Below are positions 29,730 through 37,114 of a stretch of 64,000 nucleotides of DNA, piece after piece. Origin of the DNA: Pseudomonas sp. MM211 (GTDB lineage: Bacteria; Pseudomonadota; Gammaproteobacteria; Pseudomonadales; Pseudomonadaceae); assembly GCF_020386635.1 (NCBI RefSeq), contig NZ_CP081942.1:3286001-3350000 (forward strand). The letters run 5' to 3'. Each line of letters begins with the position of its first letter. Position 1 is the stretch's first letter. Position numbers and translations under genes: made by a program. The notes beneath the pieces are model-generated. The model ran no database searches. It had not been told where the DNA came from and saw only the letters and a list, made by a program, of their open reading frames with translations.

Positions 29730-30002
29730 CTATCCTAATGGGTTGTTTGGCGGCGTGCTTACGCCTTGATGCAAGCGGCTCAGGAACCCCACCTCGAAGG
29801 CTCGGCGGTGTATCTCGGCAGGCATCTCTTCTCGTTCAAAAATCAATGCTGCCCATAACCAGTTAGAACGCCTACCGCTGAGCCAGGTCTGTGCTGCGCG
29901 CACGCCTTGGTTGAACGCTGGGCGGCAGTCTTGGCTCCAGACGATGCTCAATCCTGGATGGCCGTCGTTGCTGGGCAGTGCAGTGATAACGCCTTTATTC
30001 AT
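29730..30002 (-). CDS. small conserved Pseudomonas protein, possibly QslA-like
   Basis: A 90-residue soluble protein. The C-terminal part, QGVRAAQTWLSGRRSNWLW then EREEMPAEIHRRAFEVG and FLSRLHQ, resembles from memory small Pseudomonas proteins annotated with a QslA-type (LasR antiactivator) domain. I cannot confirm that. The ATG at 30002 follows GGGAGGAG on the minus strand. It overlaps the 3' end of the upstream 91-residue gene by eight bases, so the two are probably translated together. It is transcribed toward wbpM. Confidence 0.6.
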   Translation of the reverse strand: MNKGVITALPSNDGHPGLSIVWSQDCRPAFNQGVRAAQTWLSGRRSNWLWAALIFEREEMPAEIHRRAFEVGFLSRLHQGVSTPPNNPLG

Positions 30003-30270
30003 GGCGGTCTCCTCCCGGAAGTTGGCACAGCGCCCGGCGGTAAAGCACCACCAATTCGTCCAACAGGTCGTTGGCTGCCAGTGTTACCAAACGTATTCGC
30101 AGCCGATCAGTACTGTGTTCGGCTCGGATGGTGAGATCATCGAGCAGTTCTTTCAGCATTGCGGCACGCAGTTCGGCATCTGCCTGAGCGGTGCGAGGTT
30201 GGTAATTGGTGAGGGGAATGGGGCTTGGGCGCCGAGGAAACGGCAAAACTCGACCTTGTGAATTAGCCAT
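29995..30270 (-). CDS. small conserved hypothetical protein
   Basis: A 91-residue protein with a basic, proline-rich N terminus (VLPFPRRPSPIPLTNYQPR) and a helical, acidic-leucine C-terminal half (LRAAMLKELLDDLTIRAE, LAANDLLDELVVLYRRAL). I do not recognise a function. The start at 30270 has a perfect GGAGGT Shine-Dalgarno, and that site is also one arm of a perfect hairpin. It is the first gene of a two-gene unit with the 90-residue protein. Confidence 0.65.
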   Translation of the reverse strand: MANSQGRVLPFPRRPSPIPLTNYQPRTAQADAELRAAMLKELLDDLTIRAEHSTDRLRIRLVTLAANDLLDELVVLYRRALCQLPGGDRHE

Positions 30271-30275
30271 GGCGC

Positions 30276-30292
30276 ACCTCCTTTGTGGAGGT
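30276..30292 (-). promoter_or_regulatory. hairpin enclosing the Shine-Dalgarno of the 91-residue gene
   Basis: On the minus strand ACCTCC (30292-30287), five loop bases and GGAGGT (30281-30276) form a perfect 6-bp inverted repeat. The second arm is the ribosome binding site, six bases before the ATG. The upstream arm acts as an anti-Shine-Dalgarno, which would lower translation unless opened. Confidence 0.55.
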
Positions 30293-30415
30293 TATTGAAA
30301 CTGCTTGATGGGCTAGGTGGTGCCCTTGCGTAAAAGCTGGATAGCGCATTTTCCTTATGCTCCTCGAACAATTAAGGAGCCGCCACCGCCGTTGCTACGC
30401 GGTTATGGTGACGGA

Positions 30416-30478
30416 CCATACGGGGGTAGCAAACCGGCGTCCGAGGGAACCGGCCAGGCCGAAGCCTGCCCCGTACGG
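30416..30478. other. structured non-coding segment of unknown nature
   Basis: An outer stem CCATACGGGG (30416-30425) with CCCCGTACGG (30469-30478) pairs at nine of ten positions. Inside it, CAGGC-CGAA-GCCTG (30455-30468) forms a hairpin directly stacked on the outer 3' arm, and ACCGGC occurs twice. The wider stretch 30293-30651 has no convincing gene. It could be a structured RNA or a degraded repeat. Confidence 0.35.
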
Positions 30479-30651
30479 CCCGCCATAGAAATGCAGTAGC
30501 ACGGTATAAACACCGACTACGCAATTTGGACGCACCGCGTCTCGAACATTCAGGTTGCTACACCCGGCCACCGCATTAGCCGTGACCGCCGCACTCTAGC
30601 TCGCAAGGTAAGTGATGGCAACCGTTGAGTCGCCAGATAGAGGGGTGATTG

Positions 30652-31010
30652 TTAAGCGATGTGATGGTGTGGCTTAGATCCCCACGGTGAGCAGAGCTCA
30701 ATCAGCGTGCCGCCCGGAGCGCGCACATAGGCGACGGTTTGCCCCAGGTTTTTTGAATGGGTGCAGACAGTTCTGTCGCAGCCGCGGCGATTGCTTTCTG
30801 GTATGCACCTGCAACGTCTTCCGTAATCAAGCCGATTTCCATGTCCAAGGGCAGGGTGGATGTGTCAGCTCGCACGTGGCCACCTGGGAAGTTCATGTGG
30901 CGGTGAAAGCGAGTGTCGTTGCGCTGGTTTTCGGTTCGCCGTAGATCCCGATTCGCGAAGAAAACGCTGTCCCAGCCCGAATGCCTGTTTGAGGAGGTGA
31001 GCTATTTGTC
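30652..31010 (-). pseudogene. VOC/glyoxalase family gene remnant
   Basis: Pieces of a VOC (glyoxalase/bleomycin-resistance) protein can be read across three frames on the minus strand: QAFGLGQRFLRESG, IYGEPKTSATTLAFTA, MNFPGGHVRADTSTLPLD with ITEDVAGAYQKAIAA, then QTVAYVRAPGGTLIELCSPWG. At least three single-base losses separate them, including GCCCAC to GCCAC and GGGGCCAAA to GGGGCAAA. The N terminus is degenerate. Several lesions in one small gene point to real decay. Confidence 0.75.
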
Positions 31011-31130
31011 GTTAGAAACGTAGAGGCAGGTTACCGTGTTTGGCTATTGGCGTAATGGGCTTGAGCGTGTGGCAGGTGCTTGCGGGAACCGTAAGCCTCG
31101 GTCTGCTATGGGGCTTCGGCTGAACGAGGA

Positions 31131-31155
31131 TCGCCGGCAAGCCGGCTCCTACAGG
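31131..31155. repeat. REP palindrome
   Basis: TCGCCGGCAAGCCGGCTCC followed by TACAGG, the local REP type with a GCCGGC/GCCGGC stem. It is the first unit of a REP-rich gap (31011-31601) that holds no gene. Confidence 0.8.
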
Positions 31156-31176
31156 ATCGCGTAGATGCCAGAAACC

Positions 31177-31442
31177 GTGTAGGAGATTCTATGTCAACGA
31201 GGCCCCTTGCTTAGGGTTGTAGTAGGCCTCGCTTGTGCGCGAATCAGAGGCACGACACGTGTCTTCGCAATGGCCACAATCGAATTGTAGGAGCCGCGAC
31301 CCCGCGGCGAATGCTGGCCACTCCGCAGATATTCAGAATGGCCACTACCGCATTCGCGCCGGGTCGACGCTCCTACCGGATTGGCGTTGAACCCTCATCT
31401 CGCAAGCACCTCACTACTGTAGGAGCCCGCTTGCGGGCGATG
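31177..31442. repeat. composite REP-containing repeat, copy A
   Basis: About 265 bases starting GTGTAGGAGATTCTATGTC. The unit contains GGCCTCGCTTG, a REP with a GCCGCGACCCCGCGGC core, a second with CATTCGCGCCGGGTCGACGC, and a third with GCCCGCTTGCGGGC. Nearly the same unit occurs in inverse orientation at 41529-41792, and its first 115 bases again, inverted, at 39220-39355. No gene lies in it. Confidence 0.75.
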
Positions 31443-31480
31443 CGATCGTGGGCGGTCTGCATAATAGCGGCATGGTTGCC

Positions 31481-31550
31481 ATTCGCCGGCAAGCCGGCTC
31501 CTACAGAGGTGGTCGCAGCACCTCTGTAGGAGCGTCGCCCTCGGCGCGAT
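31481..31550. repeat. two further REP palindromes
   Basis: ATTCGCCGGCAAGCCGGCTC (31481-31500, continuing to CTACAG) and an opposed unit starting CTGTAGGAGCGTCGCCCTCG near 31524. They face each other like a BIME, just downstream of the M42 peptidase gene. Confidence 0.75.
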
Positions 31551-31601
31551 TATCGCGTTGCCCATCTCATTCGCCGCAAGTGCGTGCCTCCTATAACGGG
31601 G

Positions 31602-32792
31602 CTAGCTCTCTCTATCTCTATTACCCACCAGGCTATCGACGGTCGGCACGCGGGTGTCCGGCTCCATCTGTGCATCATGCTCCAGTTGGTGGCTGAAGCG
31701 CTCCAGAGAACCGTTTTCCGGTTGGGCGTCGCTGGCGAATACCGGTGGGCTTAGCAGGTAGGCACCGAGCAAGCGGGAGAGGGCGGCGAGACTGTCGATA
31801 TGGGTGCGTTCGTAGCCGTGGGTCGCGTCGCAGCCGAAGGCGATCAGCGCGGTACGAATATCGTGGCCCGCGGTGACCGCTGATTGCGCGTCGCTGTGGT
31901 AGTAGCGGAACAGATCGCGGCGCACCGGGATTTCGTTCTCGCTCGCCAAACGCAGCAGTTGCCGGGACAGGTGATAGTCGTAGGGACCACCGGAGTCGTG
32001 CATGGCGACGCTGACGGTGTGCTCGGTAGAGCGTTGGCCCGCGGCGACCGGGGCGATGTCGATGCCGACGAATTCGCTGACGTCCCACGGCAAGGCTGCG
32101 GCGGCGCCAGAGCCGACTTCTTCGGTGATGGTGAATAGCGGGTGACAGTCGATATGCGGCTCCTGGCCGCTTTCCACCACCGCCTTGAGCGCGGCGAGCA
32201 GCGCTGCGACGCCAGCTTTATCGTCCAGGTGGCGGGCGCTGATGTGGCCGCTCTCGGTGAACTCGGGCAGTGGGTCGAAGGCCACGAAGTCGCCGACGGA
32301 TACGCCTAGGCTTTCGCAGTCGGCACGGCTGGCGACCAGAGCGTCCAGGCGCAGTTCGACGTGATCCCATGAGATTGGCATCTGATCCACTTCGGTGTTG
32401 AAGGCGTGCCCGGAGGCCAGCAGGGGCAGCACGCTGCCGCGCAGTACACCATGGTCACTGAACACGCTGACACGGCTGCCTTCGGCGAAGCGGCTCGACC
32501 AGCAGCCAATGGCGGTCAGGCACAGGCGGCCGTTGTCCTTGATCTCGCGCACCATGGCGCCGATGGTGTCGAGGTGTACAGACACCGCACGATCGGGGCT
32601 GTAACGGCGGCCTTTGAGTGTGCCGCGGATGGTGCCGCGTCGGGTCATTTCGAAAGGAATACCGATTTCCGTCAGGCGCTCGGCGACATAGCGCACGATG
32701 GTGTCGGTGAAGCCGGTTGGGCTGGGAATGGCGAGCATTTCCAGCAGTACTTTCTGCATGTACTCGAGGTCTGGTTCAGGAATTTGCGACAT
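31602..32792 (-). CDS. M42 family peptidase of the NAGGN osmoprotectant system
   Basis: A 396-residue metallo-aminopeptidase-like protein. Likely metal ligands and catalytic residues are visible: VSVHLDTIG, the bridging Asp in HLDDKAG, TITEEVGSG with paired Glu, GIDIAP, and the late CDATHGYERTH. It follows ngg and asnO on the same strand, the arrangement of the N-acetylglutaminylglutamine amide system, and probably degrades or matures that dipeptide. ATG 32792 is preceded by GGAG. The C-terminal tail of about 45 residues (after LLSPPVFAS) is polar and looks unstructured. A REP-rich region follows its stop. Confidence 0.88.
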   Translation of the reverse strand: MSQIPEPDLEYMQKVLLEMLAIPSPTGFTDTIVRYVAERLTEIGIPFEMTRRGTIRGTLKGRRYSPDRAVSVHLDTIGAMVREIKDNGRLCLTAIGCWSSRFAEGSRVSVFSDHGVLRGSVLPLLASGHAFNTEVDQMPISWDHVELRLDALVASRADCESLGVSVGDFVAFDPLPEFTESGHISARHLDDKAGVAALLAALKAVVESGQEPHIDCHPLFTITEEVGSGAAAALPWDVSEFVGIDIAPVAAGQRSTEHTVSVAMHDSGGPYDYHLSRQLLRLASENEIPVRRDLFRYYHSDAQSAVTAGHDIRTALIAFGCDATHGYERTHIDSLAALSRLLGAYLLSPPVFASDAQPENGSLERFSHQLEHDAQMEPDTRVPTVDSLVGNRDRES

Positions 32793-32935
32793 GGGATCTC
32801 CATCTATGACGGGGATGGGCCGCCGAGCGGCGTCAGTCTTGGGTGAATGCTTTGACGCCTGTCGACGGACGGTAAAATCAGGTCTGTGTTACATGCTGAC
32901 CTGCGATGGCGATGAGGGTTTCCTGCCGGGCTAGC

Positions 32936-33057
32936 GTTGGGTCGATTGATGGGTATCGTCGCTTCGCTCCTCGACCCATCCTACGTCCGCGTGATCCACG
33001 GTACAGCTCCGTAGGATGAATCGGGCCGCGCAGGTGAAACCCATCAATCCGTGTAAT
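32936..33057. repeat. GATGGGT-type palindromic repeats
   Basis: Between ngg and the peptidase gene, TTGATGGGTATCG pairs loosely with TCGACCCATCCTAC, and GTAGGATGAATCGGG is followed by AACCCATCAA. This is another Pseudomonas intergenic palindrome family, distinct from REP. The 273-base gap has no gene. Confidence 0.6.
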
Positions 33058-33065
33058 GAGAAGAC

Positions 33066-34844
33066 TCAATCACCTACGCCATGGCTCAGTGGGAACAGCA
33101 GGTCTATGAAGCGTTCGGCGGTCGGCTGGGGCTCATGGTTGGCGAGGCCTGCGCGCTCGTTGGCCTCGATGAACACGTGTTCGGGCTGATCCGCTGCCGG
33201 TACCAGCAGGTCGAGACCCACCACCGGAATGTCCAGCGCGCGGGCAGCCTTGACCGCTGCTTCGGCTAGCGTTGGATGGAGAATGCCGGTGACGTCCTCG
33301 AGAATCCCGCCGGTGTGCAGGTTGGCGGTCTTGCGCACGGCCATGCGTTTGCCCTGGGGCAGCACGCTGTCGTAGTCGAAGCCAGCGGCATGAAGGGTGC
33401 GTAGGGTTTCGGCGTCCTTGGGAATGCGGCTTTCGCCACCGGTGGCGGCCTGACGGCGACGACTTTGTGCGTCGATCAGCTCACCGATGGTGTGGCGGCC
33501 ATCGCCCAGCACTTCTGCCGGGCGGCGAATCGCGGCGGCGACCACTTCGAAGCCGATCACCACGATGCGCAGGTCGAAACCTTCGTGATAGCTCTCCAGC
33601 AGCACACGCTCGTCGAAGGGGCGGGCGCGTTCGATGGCGGCTTGTACGTCGGCTGGTGTGCGCAGGTCGACGGCCACGCCCTGGCCTTGTTCGCCGTCTA
33701 CCGGCTTGACCACCAGGCTGCCGTGCTCGGCGAGAAACGCCGCATTGTCTTCCGCGCTGCCTGCCAGGCGCTGTGCTGGCAGACTCAGACCGGCACGGCT
33801 GAGGGTGCGGTGGGTCAGGCGCTTGTCCTGGCACAGGGTCATGGTCACGGCGCTGGTCAGGTCGGTCAGCGATTCACGGCAGCGGATGCGGCGTCCACCC
33901 TGGCTGAGGGTGAAGAGACCGGCTTCGGCGTCATCGATATGGGCATCGATGCCGCGGCGCCGTGCTTCGTCGACGATGATGCGCGCATAAGGGTTGAGGT
34001 TGTCGTCCGGGCCTGGGCCGAGGAACAGCGTCTGGTTGATGCCGTTCTTGCGTTTGACGCTGAAGGTCTGCAGTTCGCGGAAACCCAGCTTGGCATACAG
34101 CTTCTTGGCCTGGCCGTTGTCGTGCAGCACGGACAGGTCGAGGTGGCTCAGGCCACGGCTCATGAAGTGTTCGACGAGATGGCGCACCAGTACTTCGCCA
34201 ACGCCTGGGCGGCTGCAGGCAGGGTCGACCGCCAGGCACCACAGGCTGCTGCCGAGTTCCGGGTCGTGGTAGGCCTTCTGGTGATTGAGGCCCATCACGC
34301 TGCCGATTACCGCGCCGCTGTCTTCATCTTCGGCCAGCCAGTAAACCGGGCCACCCTGGTGACGAGGGGTCAGTTTTTCCGTGTCGATGGGCAGCATGCC
34401 GCGGGTCTGGTACAGGCAGTTGATCGCCTGCCAGTCGGCTGGCGTCTGCGCGCGCCGCACGCGGAAGCCACGAAAACCGCGGCGGGCCTGGCGGTAGTCA
34501 CTGAACCAGAGGCGCAGCGTGTCTGACGGGTCGAGAAACAGTTGTTGGGGCGCATACGACAACACCTGCTGCGGTGCTGCTACATAAAGGGCGATGTCGC
34601 GCTCGCCGGGCTGCTCGCTGAGCAGCTCTTCGGCCAGTACCGAGGCATCCGGAAAGGTGTGCCCGATCAGCAGTCGACCCCATCCGCAATGCACGATCTG
34701 CGGCTGGCTGATGCCATCACCGTGCTCCTCGGCAAAACGTGCCTGCAAGCGCTCGTAGGAGGGGGGATTGGCCTCGGAGGAGGCGTTGATTGTGGGCAGT
34801 GGCTCGCATTGGAGAGTGTTCCTTTGCTTTCGCATGTCCGGCAT
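33066..34844 (-). CDS. ngg: N-acetylglutaminylglutamine synthetase
   Basis: A 592-residue fusion of a GNAT acetyltransferase (about residues 120-275, with LWCLAVDPACSRPGVGEVL and YAKLGFRELQTF) and an ATP-grasp ligase (about 310-590, with SLVVKPVDGEQGQGVAVD and VFIEANERAGLANH). It would acetylate glutamine and join a second glutamine to make NAGG, which AsnO then amidates. This matches the Ngg architecture known from rhizobia and Pseudomonas. Two ATGs, at 34844 and 34835, are possible starts, neither with a strong ribosome site. The gene sits 99 bases after asnO, across a strong hairpin. Confidence 0.9.
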   Translation of the reverse strand: MPDMRKQRNTLQCEPLPTINASSEANPPSYERLQARFAEEHGDGISQPQIVHCGWGRLLIGHTFPDASVLAEELLSEQPGERDIALYVAAPQQVLSYAPQQLFLDPSDTLRLWFSDYRQARRGFRGFRVRRAQTPADWQAINCLYQTRGMLPIDTEKLTPRHQGGPVYWLAEDEDSGAVIGSVMGLNHQKAYHDPELGSSLWCLAVDPACSRPGVGEVLVRHLVEHFMSRGLSHLDLSVLHDNGQAKKLYAKLGFRELQTFSVKRKNGINQTLFLGPGPDDNLNPYARIIVDEARRRGIDAHIDDAEAGLFTLSQGGRRIRCRESLTDLTSAVTMTLCQDKRLTHRTLSRAGLSLPAQRLAGSAEDNAAFLAEHGSLVVKPVDGEQGQGVAVDLRTPADVQAAIERARPFDERVLLESYHEGFDLRIVVIGFEVVAAAIRRPAEVLGDGRHTIGELIDAQSRRRQAATGGESRIPKDAETLRTLHAAGFDYDSVLPQGKRMAVRKTANLHTGGILEDVTGILHPTLAEAAVKAARALDIPVVGLDLLVPAADQPEHVFIEANERAGLANHEPQPTAERFIDLLFPLSHGVGD

Positions 34845-34912
34845 GTGCCGGCTATCGGTTGACCTGTCTGCTGATCCGCATCGAGGCGGATTCGGCCATT
34901 CCTGTTGAGTGA

Positions 34913-34935
34913 CGGGGGAGCGTATGGCTCCCCCG
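34913..34935. terminator. strong hairpin between asnO and ngg
   Basis: CGGGGGAGC (34913-34921) and GCTCCCCCG (34927-34935) form a perfect 9-bp stem with a five-base loop, beginning eight bases past the asnO stop on the minus strand. No U-run follows, so it may be an attenuator or an mRNA-stability element and not a full terminator. Confidence 0.5.
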
Positions 34936-34943
34936 GTTCGTCG

Positions 34944-36713
34944 TTACAGTCCCTGTTCGCTTAACCACAGGTTGAGTGCTGCCATCTGCCATAGCTTCGA
35001 GCCGCGCAGTGGCGTCAGTTGGCCTTGCGGGTCGGTCAGCAGGCGGTCGAGCATCTGTGGGTTGAAGATGCCGCGGTCATGAGCCGGGTCGACCAGCAGA
35101 TCGCGAACCCAACCGAGCGTCGCGCCTTCCAGGTGCTTGAGGCCTGGAACCGGAAAGTAGCCCTTCTTGCGGTCGATGACCTCGGAAGGGATAACCTTGC
35201 GCGCGGCTTCCTTGAGCACGTACTTGCCGCCTTCGGGCAGTTTGTACTGACCCGGGATGCGCGCGGACAATTCGGCCAGGCGGTAATCCAAGAACGGCGT
35301 ACGGGCTTCGAGGCCCCAGGCCATGGTCATGTTGTCGACACGCTTGACCGGGTCGTCGACCAGCATCACCGTGCTGTCCAGACGCAGCGCTTTGTCCACG
35401 GCGGCATCGGCACCCGGCTGGGCGAAGTGCTGGCGAACGAACTCACCGGCCACGTCATCGGTCAGCCAGGCGGGTTGCACGCAGGCTGCATATTCGTCGT
35501 GCTCACGGTCGAAGAAGGCTTTGCGATAGGCGCTAAAGGCGTCTTCGGCACCATCGACCAGCGGATACCAGTGGTAGCCGGCGAACAGCTCGTCAGCGCC
35601 CTGGCCGCTTTGCACCACCTTGCAGTGCTTGGCCACTTCCCGCGAGAGCAGGTAAAAGGCGATGCAGTCATGGCTGACCATCGGCTCGCTCATGGCGCGG
35701 AAGGCCGCTGGCAACTGATCGAGAATTTCGTTCTCGCCGATGCGCAGCTGGTGATGCTGGGTTTCGAAGCGTTTGGCGATCAGATCCGAGTACTGGAACT
35801 CGTCGCCGCGCTCGCCGCCGGCATCCTGGAAACCGATGGAGAAGGTCAACAGGTTCTCGACGCCCGCCTCACGTAGCAGGCCGACCAGCATGCTGGAGTC
35901 GACACCGCCGGAGAGCAGCACACCGACATCGACTGCGGCACGCTGACGGATCGAAACCGCCTCGCGCATGCCGTCGAGTACTGCATCGCGCCACTCGTCG
36001 AAACCGTAGTTGGCTTCTTCGGCGCTAGGGCCGTAGTTCAGCGTCCACCAGACTTTCTGCTCGACCTTGCCATTGACGTCAACGCGCATCCAGGTAGCGG
36101 GTGGCAGCTTCTCGACACCGGCAAGAATGGTGCGCGGAGCCGGTACCACAGCGTGGAAATTCAGGTAGTGGTTGAGCGCGATGGGGTCGAGGGTCTTGCC
36201 GATATCGCCACCTTTCAGCAGCGCTGGCAGGCTGGAGGCGAAACGCAGGCGATCCTTGGTCTTGGAGAGGTACAGCGGCTTCACGCCGAGGCGATCACGG
36301 GCGATGAACAGCTGCTGGCTGTCGCGTTCCCAGATGGCGAAGGCGAACATGCCGTTGAGCTTGGGCAGCAGTTTTTCGCCCCAGGCGTGATAGCCCTTGA
36401 GCAACACTTCGGTATCGCCGCCCGAAAAGAAGCGGTAGCCAAGCTGTTCCAGCTCGCCGCGCAGTTCCGGGTAGTTGTAGATGGCGCCGTTGAAGACCAT
36501 CGACAGGCCGAGATCGTTATCGATCATCGGCTGGCCCGAGGCTTCGGCGAGATCCATGATCTTCAGTCGGCGGTGGCCGAAGGCGACGGGGCCGCGGCTA
36601 TGGAAGCCATGGGCGTCGGGGCCACGTGGGGCGAGGTGGTGAGTGATGCGTTCAACGGCAGCCAGGTCGGCTGGTTGGTTATCGAAGCGTAGTTCGCCTG
36701 CTATTCCGCACAT
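34944..36713 (-). CDS. asnO: N-acetylglutaminylglutamine amidotransferase (asparagine synthetase-like)
   Basis: A 589-residue class II amidotransferase. The glutaminase domain has nucleophile C2 (MCGIAGELRF), RGPDAHG and FNGAIYNYPELR. The synthetase domain has the PP-loop LLSGGVDSSM and QSGQGADELFAGYHWYPL. It would use glutamine nitrogen and ATP to amidate the C terminus of NAGG, giving the osmolyte NAGGN. First gene of asnO-ngg-peptidase. The family is osmotically induced elsewhere. I see no clear operator in the 280 bases upstream. Sequence intact and of normal length. Confidence 0.9.
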   Translation of the reverse strand: MCGIAGELRFDNQPADLAAVERITHHLAPRGPDAHGFHSRGPVAFGHRRLKIMDLAEASGQPMIDNDLGLSMVFNGAIYNYPELRGELEQLGYRFFSGGDTEVLLKGYHAWGEKLLPKLNGMFAFAIWERDSQQLFIARDRLGVKPLYLSKTKDRLRFASSLPALLKGGDIGKTLDPIALNHYLNFHAVVPAPRTILAGVEKLPPATWMRVDVNGKVEQKVWWTLNYGPSAEEANYGFDEWRDAVLDGMREAVSIRQRAAVDVGVLLSGGVDSSMLVGLLREAGVENLLTFSIGFQDAGGERGDEFQYSDLIAKRFETQHHQLRIGENEILDQLPAAFRAMSEPMVSHDCIAFYLLSREVAKHCKVVQSGQGADELFAGYHWYPLVDGAEDAFSAYRKAFFDREHDEYAACVQPAWLTDDVAGEFVRQHFAQPGADAAVDKALRLDSTVMLVDDPVKRVDNMTMAWGLEARTPFLDYRLAELSARIPGQYKLPEGGKYVLKEAARKVIPSEVIDRKKGYFPVPGLKHLEGATLGWVRDLLVDPAHDRGIFNPQMLDRLLTDPQGQLTPLRGSKLWQMAALNLWLSEQGL

Positions 36714-37114
36714 AGTCTATAAAGCCCGCGTATTTCCTGGGCTCTGTTCCTCCTTAACGTCAGTCCGTACCAGTTGTGTACCGGTTCTGAGTTCCAGCAC
36801 GCTCCAGAGCGCACCGGAGACAATCGAGCATCTGAGACTGATGTACGCCTACGGCAGCACAGCAGTCCCGAGCTTTTTCGAGTCACCTCGGCGTAGGAAT
36901 GTTCAATAAAATGACGGGGCGATGGCGTGTTGGGCAGGAGCGCTCATACCGGTTTGGCGTCGAACGTCCCGCTTGTAGACGCCTCGGTGCTGTAGGAGCC
37001 CGCTTGCGGGCGAATCTTGGGCAGGACACTGATTATCGTGATGGCTGCAATCGCATCGCCCGCAAGCGGGCTCCTACTGGTCTGGATCGTCACGCATCAC
37101 TGGGGTGGCAGGGG
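36714..37114. repeat. gap upstream of asnO with a BIME at 36991-37077
   Basis: The asnO promoter should lie in the first 200 bases, but no clear consensus is seen. At 36991-37014 TGTAGGAGCCCGCTTGCGGG and at 37055-37077 the opposed CGCCCGCAAGCGGGCTCC form a facing REP pair 40 bases apart. No gene is present. Confidence 0.7.

Noticed and set aside
30416..30478. Cobalamin riboswitch
   Set aside because: Only the GGGAA and GCCCCG parts are reminiscent; the conserved B12 box is missing and no B12-related gene follows.
30317..30499. Small frame of 60 codons in the gap after the 91-residue gene
   Set aside because: No convincing start site, proline-rich text without a family, and it overlaps the stacked-stem structure; more likely non-coding.
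33465..34526. Long frame antisense to ngg
   Set aside because: The sense strand encodes recognisable GNAT and ATP-grasp domains; the antisense product is Ala/Gly/Val-rich without motifs.
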